Assembly: GCA_017613015.1 (NCBI GenBank)
Contig: JAGAEQ010000047.1
Location: 1 to 36,042 of the forward strand
From: Bacteroidales bacterium
GTDB lineage: Bacteria > Bacteroidota > Bacteroidia > Bacteroidales > WCHB1-69
Length of the DNA: 36,042 nucleotides
Direction: 5' to 3'
In this document: positions 1 through 8,702 of the stretch, one piece after another
How positions within the stretch are numbered: position 1 is the stretch's first letter
Layout: each line of letters begins with the position of its first letter
Translations under genes and position numbers: made by a program
The notes under the pieces: generated by a model
Database searches by the model: none
Told to the model about the DNA's origin: nothing
The model's input: only the letters and a program-made list of their open reading frames with translations

Positions 1-740
1 ATGCGCTGTTCGTAGTCCCGGGTGTTCACGCCCGCGCCCACCATGTAGCGCTTGTGGCTGTCCAGCAGCTCCAGGGGGCTTTCCTGATGGGCCTCGTAGT
101 CCTTGCGGAAAACAAAGGCGACCAAGCGCTGCTCCTTGTCCAGCACGGGCAGGGTGTTCAGCTTGTGCTGCCAGATGATGTCGTTGGCTTCGGAAAGGCC
201 GATGCCCTCTTCCGCGTAGATGATTTGCCCTATGGGGGTCATGAATTCGGAAACCTTGGTGTCCATGGACATGCGGTTCACCCGGTAGTCGCGGCTCGTG
301 ACAATGCCGATGAGCTTGCCGGTGGCTGTCCCGTCGTCGGTGACAGCGACGGTGGAGTGTCCGGTGCGCTCCTCTAACTGCAAAATGTCCGCCAAGGTCT
401 GGTCCGGACGGATGTTGGAGTCGCTGCGCACGAAACCGGCTTTGTGGTTTTTGACGCGGCGCACCATCTCCGCCTGGCTCTCAATGCTCTGGGAGACAAA
501 AATGAAGGAAATGCCTCCCTCTTTGGCCAAGGCCACCGCCATGCGGTCGTCCGAAACGGACTGCATGATGGCCGACACCAGCGGAATGTTCAGGAAAATG
601 GCTGGTTCTTCGCCTTTTCTGAATTTGGTGATGGGGGTTTTCAATACGGCATTGGCCGGAACGCACTGGGCGGACGAGTAGCCGGGGACCAGCAGGTACT
701 CACTGAATGTGTGTGATAATTCTTCGTAGAAATAAGCCAT
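1..740 (-). CDS. guaB: IMP dehydrogenase, N-terminal part (truncated by window edge)
   Basis: Reading the minus strand from the ATG at 740-738 gives an uninterrupted frame of about 246 codons that runs off the left edge, so the catalytic loop and C-terminus lie outside. The protein begins [20 protein letters not shown] and includes [30 protein letters not shown], a CBS-type region with [12 protein letters not shown], and ends near [16 protein letters not shown] dehydrogenase oxidises IMP to XMP in the cytoplasm, the committed step of GMP synthesis. This start does not resemble the common bacterial form (which begins around LTFDDVLLIPAYS). From memory it resembles the group that includes the Tritrichomonas foetus enzyme and relatives in firmicutes. 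A promoter -7 box lies 57 bases upstream of the start. Confidence 0.93.
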   Translation of the reverse strand, partial: MAYFYEELSHTFSEYLLVPGYSSAQCVPANAVLKTPITKFRKGEEPAIFLNIPLVSAIMQSVSDDRMAVALAKEGGISFIFVSQSIESQAEMVRRVKNHKAGFVRSDSNIRPDQTLADILQLEERTGHSTVAVTDDGTATGKLIGIVTSRDYRVNRMSMDTKVSEFMTPIGQIIYAEEGIGLSEANDIIWQHKLNTLPVLDKEQRLVAFVFRKDYEAHQESPLELLDSHKRYMVGAGVNTRDYEQR

Positions 741-796
741 GTTGTTCTATTGTCTTGTTCAATGCCGTCTGTCTGGAATCAAGGCAGACTAATCTA

Positions 797-804
797 CAAA
801 AGTA
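797..804 (-). promoter_or_regulatory. Bacteroidota -7 promoter element for guaB
   Basis: On the minus strand this reads TACTTTTG, an exact match to the Bacteroidota -7 consensus TAnnTTTG. It sits 57 bases upstream of the guaB ATG, giving an expected leader of about 50 bases. A TTTG at 820-823 (minus strand) could be the -33 element, but at 15 bases its spacer is shorter than the usual 17-23. Confidence 0.6.
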
Positions 805-940
805 GCCATAATATGAATACAAAGCCCCATTTTGGCAATTTTTTTGCACAAAAAATCCGTTTTTGCCCGATTTTCTGTTGTTTCGGCCTGCCGGATGAAA
901 TTTTTACGGAAAGGACGGGCGTTTGTGTCCGGATTATGAG

Positions 941-948
941 TAAATTTG
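941..948 (+). promoter_or_regulatory. Bacteroidota -7 promoter element for the type B cargo gene and porZ
   Basis: TAAATTTG matches TAnnTTTG exactly, 22 bases before the ATG at 971, so the transcript leader would be very short. The only TTTG upstream (922-925) is spaced 15 bases away, a little close for a canonical -33 element. It probably drives the following gene and, by close spacing, porZ and fumC. Confidence 0.6.
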
Positions 949-970
949 CATTTGGAAGCACTATAGGCGT

Positions 971-2968
971 ATGAAAAGACACAAATCCTTGAAAATAAAG
1001 GTGATATTTGGCTTTTTGCTCTGTCTGTCCTGTTTAGGCGGTCTCCGGTCGCAGTCGCTGCAGTGGAAGCGCTTGCGCGTGGACGCTACGGGCGCGGTGA
1101 CGCTGGAGTGGCAGTGGAAAGGCACACAGCCTTCCGGTTCCGGGTACGAACTGTACACTGCCGCACGCAAGGAGGGGCCCTATACCAAGGTCGTCACGCT
1201 GACGGACGCCTCCGCCCGCAGCTACAACCACCTTCAGGCGCAGGCGCAAAATGGGGCACGCTTCTATTTTATCCGTTGGGCCTCTGTGGTTTCCGACACC
1301 TTGCAGACGCTTTTTATGGGTATGGAGAACCGGGGCGGCGGCATTGCGAACCTGGCTTGGAACCATCCGAGACCGGGCATCAATGAAATACTGTATTTCA
1401 CCTTGTACCGCAGGGGTTTGGGGATGGACTCCGTGACCCGCACGTCGGCCTTTTCCTACCAGGATACGGTGACGGTCTGCGGGGACACGCTGGCCTATGT
1501 GCTGAAGACGGAGATTGCCGGTTGCAGCTACGTTTCGCCGGTGTGCAAGGATTTTTTCTCCGATTTCACGGCACCGGACACCGCACGTTTGGACAGCGTC
1601 AGCCTGCATCCGGAACGCCACGACTGCGAGCTGGGCTGGCAGCCTTCGTCCTCCCCCGACGTGTTCGGCTACATTGTGTACTGTTACGAGGAGGGCATCT
1701 GGAAAGTGCTTGACACGCTGTATGGCGCGTCGCAGACCCATTACACGGACAGCCTGCATAAGGGCGGGAATGTGTGGCAGTACCGCATCGCCAGCATGGA
1801 CACCTGCCGCAACGCAAGCCCCTTGGGGGCCATCCACCATACCTTGAAACTCTCCGCGACGGTGCACAAATGCGACAGCATGGTGGATTTGTCGTGGAAC
1901 GCCTACGATCATTTCCCCGGCGGCGCCGCCTCTTTCGAAGTGTTTGCCAAGACGGAGGGGGGCGCTTATGCGCTTGTCGGCGGCGGCGGAAAGGAAACCT
2001 TCTTCACCTGCCGCAGCCTGGATGTGATGAAGACCTATACGTTTTTCGTGCGGGTTTGGAACGCCGGGCATACGGCATCCTCCACCTCTTCCCTGGCGGA
2101 GGCCGCTTTTCTCCGCAAGCCGGGCAGCGGCGAGGTCTATCTGCGCTCGGTCAGTGTGGACGAGCAGGATGCGTTGGAGATTCAGGTATATGTCCATGAC
2201 ACAGTGGATTACCTTCACGTGAGGCTTGAACGCCGCAACCTGCCCGGAGGGCCGGTGGTCTGGTCGGAGTCCCGGACCAAGGGCGCGGCTGTGCAACGTT
2301 GGGTGCAGCAAGGTTTGGATGTGCGGCAAAGCTATGAATACAAGGCCGTTCTGACCGACGAGTGCGATTACCCCTTCGCCTATTCCTTCCCGGCGCGCAA
2401 CATAGTGCTCTCTTTGGAGGAAGCGGCGGACGGTGCGCGCCGTCTGTCCTGGTCTTCCTACGATGGTTTTGGGAAAGATCCCGATGCCTATGCCGTTTAC
2501 CGGCGTTTGTCGTCGGTTTCCGATTTCCGGCTGCTGGCTTCGCAGTCGGGTGTTCTCCGCACCTATACGGACGCTTCGGACGACGCGCAGGAAACGCTGA
2601 AGTACCGGGTCTCGGCCAAGGGCGGAAACGCCGCTTTGCCCTATCAGGAGGAGTGTTTTTCCAATACGGTGGAGGCTTCTGACGCCCCGGTGACTTACAT
2701 CCCCAACAGTTTTGTCCCCGAAAGCGCCATTGAGGCCAACCGGGTGTTCAAGCCGGTCAATCTGTACGTGGATGCTTCGGAATATACCTTTACCATTTTT
2801 GACCGCTGGGGGCAGGTGGTTTTCGAGACGCATAACCCGGACGAGGGCTGGGACGGCAACATCAAAGGGCTGCCCGCCCGCATGGGGATTTATGTGTACC
2901 AGCTGACCTATCGTTTGAATGAAAAGAAAATGTATTCCCGCCGGGGAATGGTGAATTTGATCCGATAA
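971..2968 (+). CDS. T9SS type B sorting domain (CHU_C-like) exported protein
   Basis: A 665-residue secreted protein. It has an N-terminal signal peptide (basic MKRHKSLKIK, hydrophobic VIFGFLLCLSCLGG, probable cleavage near residue 28). A long central region of repeated beta-rich segments resembling fibronectin type III folds (for example GYELYTAARKEGPY and GYIVYCYEEGIWKV) follows. The C-terminal 90 residues match the gliding-motility-associated or T9SS type B domain: YIPNSFVPE, then FTIFDRWGQVVFET, GWDG, GIYVYQLTY. Such proteins cross the outer membrane by the type IX system and stay at the cell surface or are released. The gene is 5 bases upstream of porZ, suggesting co-transcription. The cargo's function is unknown; Fn3-like modules suggest binding or adhesion (inference). 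Confidence 0.85.
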   Translation: MKRHKSLKIKVIFGFLLCLSCLGGLRSQSLQWKRLRVDATGAVTLEWQWKGTQPSGSGYELYTAARKEGPYTKVVTLTDASARSYNHLQAQAQNGARFYFIRWASVVSDTLQTLFMGMENRGGGIANLAWNHPRPGINEILYFTLYRRGLGMDSVTRTSAFSYQDTVTVCGDTLAYVLKTEIAGCSYVSPVCKDFFSDFTAPDTARLDSVSLHPERHDCELGWQPSSSPDVFGYIVYCYEEGIWKVLDTLYGASQTHYTDSLHKGGNVWQYRIASMDTCRNASPLGAIHHTLKLSATVHKCDSMVDLSWNAYDHFPGGAASFEVFAKTEGGAYALVGGGGKETFFTCRSLDVMKTYTFFVRVWNAGHTASSTSSLAEAAFLRKPGSGEVYLRSVSVDEQDALEIQVYVHDTVDYLHVRLERRNLPGGPVVWSESRTKGAAVQRWVQQGLDVRQSYEYKAVLTDECDYPFAYSFPARNIVLSLEEAADGARRLSWSSYDGFGKDPDAYAVYRRLSSVSDFRLLASQSGVLRTYTDASDDAQETLKYRVSAKGGNAALPYQEECFSNTVEASDAPVTYIPNSFVPESAIEANRVFKPVNLYVDASEYTFTIFDRWGQVVFETHNPDEGWDGNIKGLPARMGIYVYQLTYRLNEKKMYSRRGMVNLIR

Positions 2969-2973
2969 TTCCT

Positions 2974-5322
2974 ATGAAAAAGATATTCCGTAGTTTGCTT
3001 CTCCTTCCGTTCTTGTGGGGCGGCGCGGCATGCGCCCAGTCCGATGTGGCGGTGGGGCAGTGGAAGACCCATTTCTCCTACCTGGAGAGCAAGGATTTGC
3101 TGCAAGCGGGGAACTCCATCTATGTGGCCACTTCGAACACCCTCTACGCCTTGGATCTAGGGGACGGCCTCTACCGCCGTCTGGGAACCACGGAAGGCTT
3201 GTCGGACGTGGGTATCTCCCATATCCATTGGGATGAGCGGAGCCAAACCCTGCTGGTCTGCTATGCCAATTCCAACATGGATTTGTATGCGGACGGGCGT
3301 TTCTACAATCTGCCGGATTTGTACCGCAAGCAGATTACAGGAGACAAGTCGCTGTACGGGGCCTGTATCGCCGATTCCAAGGCCTATGTGGCCTGCGGCT
3401 TCGGCATCATGGTGGTGGATATGGGCAAACGCCACATTCAGGATACTTGGTTTTTCCGCCGGGACAACCGCACCTTGCCGGTCCGGGATGTTTGCCTGAA
3501 AGGCGACACCTTGTTTGCGGCCACGCCACAGGGAATTTATTATAATACATTAGATAACAGAAAAATAGCCCAGTTTTCCACCTGGACCAAAATGATTTCC
3601 AAGGGATTGCCAGACACCATGGAGACGGAAAGGATAGAGGTCTACGGGGATGCGGTGTATGCCGTCCGGGCGGCTTCGGTGGACAACGACACGGTGTGGG
3701 ATACCGATTCCACCTTCCTTTTGGATCCGAAACCCCGCAGCAATTCTATATATGTGTATGAAAAAGGGCGTTGGCGTTTGGAGCCGCGTTTCGGTTACGA
3801 GGAGCTGCGCAACATCCGGGTGTCCAACTCCTGCCTGGTGCTGACGCACTGGAACAAGGCGACCGCGTACAAGACTGTGGAAAACGGAGGCTTGGCGAAA
3901 GTGATAGATTTCGGTTCCGCCCATCCCTGCAACGCCCTCTACGGAGACGACGGCTATTTGTGGATAGCCGACGGGGAGCAGGGGCTTGTGCGGCAGCTGT
4001 GGACGGACCAACCTGCCTATTACACCTTGGAAGGCCCTGTGACCGACGGGGTTTGGGCCATGGATGCCAACCGTTCCTCTTTGGCGGTCATTCATGGGGC
4101 GCCACATGTCGGATGGGTTCCCCAATGGTCTCATATTCTGCTGAGTGTGTACGACGGCAGCCGCTGGAGCAATTCCCGGGTGGATGTCTCCTACCGGGAC
4201 GGGGTGGATGTGCTGTTGCCCTTTGCCCAGCATTCGGAATGCTACATCACCTCCTATCTGCACGGTTTGCTGCATCTGCGTGACGGTCAGGTGACGGAGG
4301 TGTATGACACGGCCAATTCCACCTTGGAGGCCTATTTCGGCAACGTGCGCTGTTCCCGTATGGCCATGGATTCCAACGCTAATTTGTGGGTGTTGAACCC
4401 TTTCGGGGCCTACCCGCTTTCGATGCGCACACCCAAGGGCGAATGGCTGCATTTCAACATACAGTACGCTTCGGGAACCCTGTTGGGAAGCATTTTGTTG
4501 GACAGCCGGGGATGGATTTGGATGACGGGAAACCGCGAAACCTCCCTGCTGCTGTTCGATCCTAACGGCACGCCTGCGAACCCTGCGGATGACAGGTTGG
4601 TGGCGCTCAACACCACGCTGACGGAGGAAACCGGTGCCTTTACGTATATTTATGCTTTGGCCGAGGACAAGGACGGAGAGATATGGCTGGGCACCGACAG
4701 GGGCATCAAGATTTATTACAGCCCTTCCCGGCTGCTCGATTATCCCTCCACGCTGCCTTACGCCCCCAGGGTGACCATGGACAGCCTGACAGAACTGCTG
4801 CTGTACCACGAGGCGGTGACCTGCATCAAGGTGGATCAGGGGAACCGCAAATGGGTGGGGACGGAGAACGCCGGCCTTTTCCTGCTTTCCGAGGACGGGG
4901 AGACCGAACTGCTGCATTTTACGAAAGAAAACAGCCCATTGATTTCCAATAATATCCGTGATATAGCCATTTTGGGCGAAACCGGCGAGGTGTTTGTCGG
5001 GACGGACAAAGGCTTAGAATCCTTCCGCTATACCGCCACCGATCCGGAGGAAGACTACAAGGCCTTGAAAATCTTTCCCAATCCCGTGCGCGAGGATTTT
5101 GACGGCTTGATTTCCATCAGCGGCCTGGTGGACGATTCGGAAGTGAAAATCACGGACACCAAGGGCGGGCTGGTCTACCGCACCGTTTCCAATGGAGGCA
5201 CCGCCGTGTGGGACGGACGGCGTTTCGACGGGACCAAGGCGGCCACGGGCGTGTATTTTGTGCATGCCAGTGACCCCACGGGCAAAATCCGGGGAGAAGG
5301 CAAACTTTTATTGATAAAATAA
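2974..5322 (+). CDS. porZ: Type IX secretion system protein PorZ (beta-propeller with C-terminal sorting domain)
   Basis: A 782-residue protein with a signal peptide ([22 protein letters not shown]). Residues about 25-690 form repeated propeller blades of the two-component-regulator type, for example [27 protein letters not shown] and [13 protein letters not shown] type A C-terminal domain follows from about residue 700, starting [11 protein letters not shown] and ending TGVYFVHA...GKLLLIK. Length and layout match PorZ of Porphyromonas gingivalis (about 776 residues). PorZ is a surface member of the T9SS attachment complex that delivers anionic lipopolysaccharide to the PorU sortase. The start lies 5 bases after the preceding stop; fumC follows after 14 bases. 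The identification rests on recalled family resemblance, not a search. Confidence 0.85.
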   Translation: MKKIFRSLLLLPFLWGGAACAQSDVAVGQWKTHFSYLESKDLLQAGNSIYVATSNTLYALDLGDGLYRRLGTTEGLSDVGISHIHWDERSQTLLVCYANSNMDLYADGRFYNLPDLYRKQITGDKSLYGACIADSKAYVACGFGIMVVDMGKRHIQDTWFFRRDNRTLPVRDVCLKGDTLFAATPQGIYYNTLDNRKIAQFSTWTKMISKGLPDTMETERIEVYGDAVYAVRAASVDNDTVWDTDSTFLLDPKPRSNSIYVYEKGRWRLEPRFGYEELRNIRVSNSCLVLTHWNKATAYKTVENGGLAKVIDFGSAHPCNALYGDDGYLWIADGEQGLVRQLWTDQPAYYTLEGPVTDGVWAMDANRSSLAVIHGAPHVGWVPQWSHILLSVYDGSRWSNSRVDVSYRDGVDVLLPFAQHSECYITSYLHGLLHLRDGQVTEVYDTANSTLEAYFGNVRCSRMAMDSNANLWVLNPFGAYPLSMRTPKGEWLHFNIQYASGTLLGSILLDSRGWIWMTGNRETSLLLFDPNGTPANPADDRLVALNTTLTEETGAFTYIYALAEDKDGEIWLGTDRGIKIYYSPSRLLDYPSTLPYAPRVTMDSLTELLLYHEAVTCIKVDQGNRKWVGTENAGLFLLSEDGETELLHFTKENSPLISNNIRDIAILGETGEVFVGTDKGLESFRYTATDPEEDYKALKIFPNPVREDFDGLISISGLVDDSEVKITDTKGGLVYRTVSNGGTAVWDGRRFDGTKAATGVYFVHASDPTGKIRGEGKLLLIK

Positions 5323-5336
5323 AGGAAAACAGAGAT

Positions 5337-6722
5337 ATGCAGTTCAGAATCGAGAAAGACAGCATGGGCGAGATGCAAGTGCCCGCCGATTGCTACTGGG
5401 GCGCGCAAACGCAGCGTTCCTATCAGAATTTCAACATCGGGGAGGTGCGTATGCCGATGGAGGTCATACGTCAGCTGGCGATAGTGAAAAAAGCGGCGGC
5501 CCTGGCCAATGCGGAGGCGGGTGTGCTGACGGAGGAGAAAAAGCAGGCGATTGTCCGGGTGTGCGATGAAATCGTCGCCGGGGAGTTGGATGACCAGTTT
5601 CCTTTGGTGGTGTGGCAGACCGGTTCGGGAACCCAGACCAATATGAATGTCAACGAGGTGATTGCCAACCGGGCGGAGGTGCTCCGGGGCGGCGCCTTGG
5701 GTGGGGAGCGGCTGCTTTCCCCCAATGACGATGTCAATAAGTCCCAGTCCACCAACGATGTCTTCCCTTCCGCCATGCGCATGGCCACCGCGACCGCCTT
5801 GTTGGACGGCACGCTGCCCGCCTTGGAGTCCTTGCAGCGGGCTTTGGAGCGCAAGGCGCAGGCTTTCCACGAAATCATCAAAATAGGCCGCACCCATACC
5901 CAGGATGCCACGCCGCTGCGCCTGGGGGACGAGTTTTCCGCCTATGCGGCACAGATCGATTTTGGTATCAAGGCGTTGCGTAACACTTTGCCGCACCTGA
6001 TGGAACTGCCGGTCGGCGGAACGGCCGTCGGGAGCGGGCTGAACACGCCGCCGGGCTATGACCGCAACTGCGTGGCCCACATCGCCCGCCTGACGGGCAA
6101 GGCGTTCACCCCGGCCGCCAACAAGTTCGAGGCCATGTCCTCCCACGATGCCATGGTGGAGACTTCAGGAGCCATGAAACAACTGGCGGTCAGTCTGATG
6201 AAAATAGCCAACGATATCCGCCTGTCCGCGTCCGGGCCCCGTTGCGGCATCGGGGAGCTGCGGCTTCCACAGAACGAACCCGGCTCGTCCATCATGCCGG
6301 GCAAGGTCAATCCCACCCAGTGCGAGGCGGTGACCATGGTCTGCGCCCAAATCATCGGTTGTGACACCACGGTTTCCGTGGCAGGCATGCAGGGACATTG
6401 GCAGCTCAATGTGTTCATGCCTGTCATCGCTTACAACCTGCTGATGGAGGCGCGGCTGCTTGGCGATGTATGCCGCTCATTCGAAATGCATTGCGTCGAA
6501 GGAATCACGGCGGACGAGCAGCGCATCAAGGCCAATTTGGAGCGTTCCCTGATGCTGGTTACGGCCTTGAGCCCGCACATCGGCTACCACCACGCGGCGG
6601 AAATCGCGCGTTCCGCTTATGAAAACGGCTGTTCCTTAGAGGAGGCCGCCCTGCGTTCCGGTTACGTGAACAAAGAGCAGTTCGAGGCTTGGGTGCGTCC
6701 GGAAAAAATGATAGGCCGCTAA
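5337..6722 (+). CDS. fumC: Class II fumarate hydratase
   Basis: A 461-residue protein, the normal length for FumC, which hydrates fumarate to malate in the cytoplasm without an iron-sulfur cluster. Visible family motifs are [20 protein letters not shown] (about residues 95-115), [14 protein letters not shown] with the conserved His near 187, and the fumarase/aspartase signature [16 protein letters not shown] around residues 315-330, which carries the catalytic loop serine. An AAGGA stretch just before the ATG may act as a ribosome binding site. It follows porZ by 14 bases, so it is probably in the same transcript although functionally unrelated. No irregularity seen. Confidence 0.97.
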   Translation: MQFRIEKDSMGEMQVPADCYWGAQTQRSYQNFNIGEVRMPMEVIRQLAIVKKAAALANAEAGVLTEEKKQAIVRVCDEIVAGELDDQFPLVVWQTGSGTQTNMNVNEVIANRAEVLRGGALGGERLLSPNDDVNKSQSTNDVFPSAMRMATATALLDGTLPALESLQRALERKAQAFHEIIKIGRTHTQDATPLRLGDEFSAYAAQIDFGIKALRNTLPHLMELPVGGTAVGSGLNTPPGYDRNCVAHIARLTGKAFTPAANKFEAMSSHDAMVETSGAMKQLAVSLMKIANDIRLSASGPRCGIGELRLPQNEPGSSIMPGKVNPTQCEAVTMVCAQIIGCDTTVSVAGMQGHWQLNVFMPVIAYNLLMEARLLGDVCRSFEMHCVEGITADEQRIKANLERSLMLVTALSPHIGYHHAAEIARSAYENGCSLEEAALRSGYVNKEQFEAWVRPEKMIGR

Positions 6723-6802
6723 GCCTTCGGCTGTCACTTTGTCACTTTTTCTGCCTTGGCAAAGAATTTGTATGGCGGGAGCCTTGAAAAATTTAACGTA
6801 TT

Positions 6803-7414
6803 ATGGAAGAAGAAGTGAAACAAGCAGCGGAAACCGAGCCGTTGAAGGATACGGAAAACGGCGGGGAAAACGTGGAAACGGAGGTGGAAAAGGAAATGGA
6901 ATCCTCTTCCGAAAAGCCGGAGAAAGGGCATAAAAACCGTAACCAGCGGAAGTTGGACGCCCTGCATCAGGAAAATGGGAAACTCGCCCAGGAAAAGGCC
7001 GAAATCCACGAGAAGTACATCCGTCTGTATTCCGAATTTGACAATTACCGCCGCCGCACCCAAAAGGAGAAACTTGCCTTGATCAAGAACGCTTCCGAGC
7101 AAATTATTCTGGGGCTGCTTCCCGTGCTGGACGACATGGAGAGGGCTCTGCACTACGCCTCTCAGACGGAAGAGAATGCGGAGAAGGAAGGCATTTCGTT
7201 GATATATAACAAATTGAAAACCTTTTTGACCCAGCAGGGTTTGGAAGCCATACAGGCGGTGGGCGAGCCCTTCAATGTGGATTTGCACGAGGCCATCACG
7301 ACCGTTCCCGCCGAACGGGAGGAGGACAAAGGCCGGGTGCTGGACGAGATTCAGAAGGGTTACAAACTCAACGACAAAGTGATACGCTTTTCCAAAGTGG
7401 TCATTTACCAGTAA
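6803..7414 (+). CDS. grpE: Nucleotide exchange factor GrpE
   Basis: A 203-residue protein. Residues 1-45 are acidic and probably disordered (EEEVKQAAETEP..., GGENVETEVEKEME). A helical stretch follows, then the conserved core YIRLYSEFDNYRRRTQKEK and LGLLPVLDDMERAL near residues 75-115. The C-terminal beta domain contains PFNVDLHEAITTVP and KGYKLNDKVIR. GrpE drives ADP release from DnaK and pairs with DnaJ, which starts 12 bases downstream; the two are presumably one operon, with dnaK elsewhere. The 80-base gap after fumC contains no TAnnTTTG box and no obvious CIRCE-type inverted repeat. Confidence 0.95.
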   Translation: MEEEVKQAAETEPLKDTENGGENVETEVEKEMESSSEKPEKGHKNRNQRKLDALHQENGKLAQEKAEIHEKYIRLYSEFDNYRRRTQKEKLALIKNASEQIILGLLPVLDDMERALHYASQTEENAEKEGISLIYNKLKTFLTQQGLEAIQAVGEPFNVDLHEAITTVPAEREEDKGRVLDEIQKGYKLNDKVIRFSKVVIYQ

Positions 7415-7426
7415 ACAAAGCGAACG

Positions 7427-8581
7427 ATGGAGAAACGGGATTATTACGAGGTGCTGGGTGTGCCAAAAGACGCTGACGAGCAAACCATAAAGAAAGCCTA
7501 CCGGCAGAAGGCCATACAGTACCATCCGGACAAGAATCCGGGTGACAAGGAGGCGGAGGAGAAGTTCAAGGAGGCTGCGGAAGCCTACGAAGTGCTGAGC
7601 CATCCGGAAAAACGGCAGCAATATGACCGTTTCGGCCATGCCGGCATGTCGGGCGCTGCGGGCGGAGGTTTCCAGGGCTTTGACATGGGCGACATTTTCA
7701 GCCGTTTCGGGGATTTGTTCGAGGAGTTCGGCATAGGAGGCATGGGCGGTTTCGGAAGGGGCGGTCGCGGCAGAGGCCGTCAGGCCGTGGCGAAAGGCTC
7801 CAACCTCCGTGTCAAGGTCAAACTTTCCCTGGAGGAGATTGCCAAAGGGGTGGAGAAGAACATCAAAGTGCAGAAATACGTGCCCTGTCCCGATTGCGGC
7901 AGCACGGGAGCGAAGTCCCCGAATGCGGTCAAGACCTGTCCGACCTGCCACGGGAACGGCTATACGGTGCATGTGCAGCAGTCCCTGTTCGGGGCCATGC
8001 AGATGCAGAGCGAGTGCGCCCATTGCCACGGAACGGGCAAGGTGATTACCGACAAATGTCCGCGATGCGGCGGCAACGGCGTCATCCGGGGAGAGGAGGT
8101 GATAAACCTGAAAATCCCGGCCGGTGTGGCAGACGGAATGCAGTTGAGCATGAACGGAAAAGGCAACGCGGCCCCCAACAACGGCATTCCCGGCGATCTT
8201 TTCGTGCTGATAGAGGAGGAAAAGCATCCTTTGTTCGAAAGGGACGGCAACAACCTGTATCTGGAGCATTACATCACTTTCCCGCAGGCGGTGCTGGGCG
8301 CCACGGTGGACATCCCTACCATTGACGGCAAGGCCCGCATACGGATTGCGCCGGGGACCCAGTCCGGGACTTTGCTGCGACTGAACGGCAAGGGCTTGCC
8401 CGGCCTGCGTTCCTACCAGCGGGGCGATTTGATTGTGAACGTGAACGTTTGGATTCCGAAAAGTGTGAGCAAGGAACAAAAACAGCAGATAGAGCAGTGG
8501 GGCGCGGCCCCCGAATTCCAGCCGAAAAACGAAAAGCACACTTCGTTTTTCGAAAGGGTCAGGCAGTTCTTCAACAATTAG
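7427..8581 (+). CDS. dnaJ: Chaperone DnaJ
   Basis: A 384-residue type I J-protein with all four standard regions. The J domain (1-70) carries the HPD motif at residues 33-35. A Gly/Phe-rich linker (about 75-120) includes [16 protein letters not shown] zinc-binding region (about 150-215) has four CxxCxGxG-type repeats: [32 protein letters not shown]. Beta-sandwich substrate-binding domains follow to the end. It stimulates the DnaK ATPase and delivers unfolded clients. It follows grpE by 12 bases, and a clear intrinsic terminator begins 23 bases after the stop. Confidence 0.97.
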   Translation: MEKRDYYEVLGVPKDADEQTIKKAYRQKAIQYHPDKNPGDKEAEEKFKEAAEAYEVLSHPEKRQQYDRFGHAGMSGAAGGGFQGFDMGDIFSRFGDLFEEFGIGGMGGFGRGGRGRGRQAVAKGSNLRVKVKLSLEEIAKGVEKNIKVQKYVPCPDCGSTGAKSPNAVKTCPTCHGNGYTVHVQQSLFGAMQMQSECAHCHGTGKVITDKCPRCGGNGVIRGEEVINLKIPAGVADGMQLSMNGKGNAAPNNGIPGDLFVLIEEEKHPLFERDGNNLYLEHYITFPQAVLGATVDIPTIDGKARIRIAPGTQSGTLLRLNGKGLPGLRSYQRGDLIVNVNVWIPKSVSKEQKQQIEQWGAAPEFQPKNEKHTSFFERVRQFFNN

Positions 8582-8603
8582 CCAAGATTCACCAAACGAT
8601 GTG

Positions 8604-8647
8604 AAAAAAAGCCAATAATCCTCCAAAAAGATATTGGCTTTTTTTTT
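8604..8647 (+). terminator. Intrinsic terminator after dnaJ
   Basis: AAGCCAATA (8609-8617) pairs perfectly with TATTGGCTT (8632-8640). The stem can extend through flanking A runs (8604-8608) and T runs (8641-8645), and nine consecutive Ts follow the GGC. It ends the grpE-dnaJ transcript. The symmetric A and T tracts mean it could also act in the opposite direction. Its T tract runs straight into the next promoter box. Confidence 0.85.
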
Positions 8648-8654
8648 ACTTTTG
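8647..8654 (+). promoter_or_regulatory. Bacteroidota -7 promoter element for the GCDS-repeat gene
   Basis: TACTTTTG matches TAnnTTTG exactly, 49 bases before the ATG at 8703. It begins at the last T of the upstream terminator's T tract, so any -33 contacts would fall inside the terminator hairpin. No convincing TTG is found at the standard distance. Confidence 0.55.
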
Positions 8655-8702
8655 TAGTTTGTTATAAAGAAGAAACAATTAAAATTTTAGCAGATTTTTT
8701 AT

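Noticed and set aside
1034..2833. A 599-codon minus-strand open frame opposite the type B cargo gene.
   Set aside because: It is antisense to a gene with signal peptide, promoter and CHU_C-like domain, and shows no domain of its own.
6734..8626. A 630-codon minus-strand open frame opposite grpE and dnaJ.
   Set aside because: It runs through two unmistakable housekeeping genes and through the terminator; its composition is not that of a real protein.
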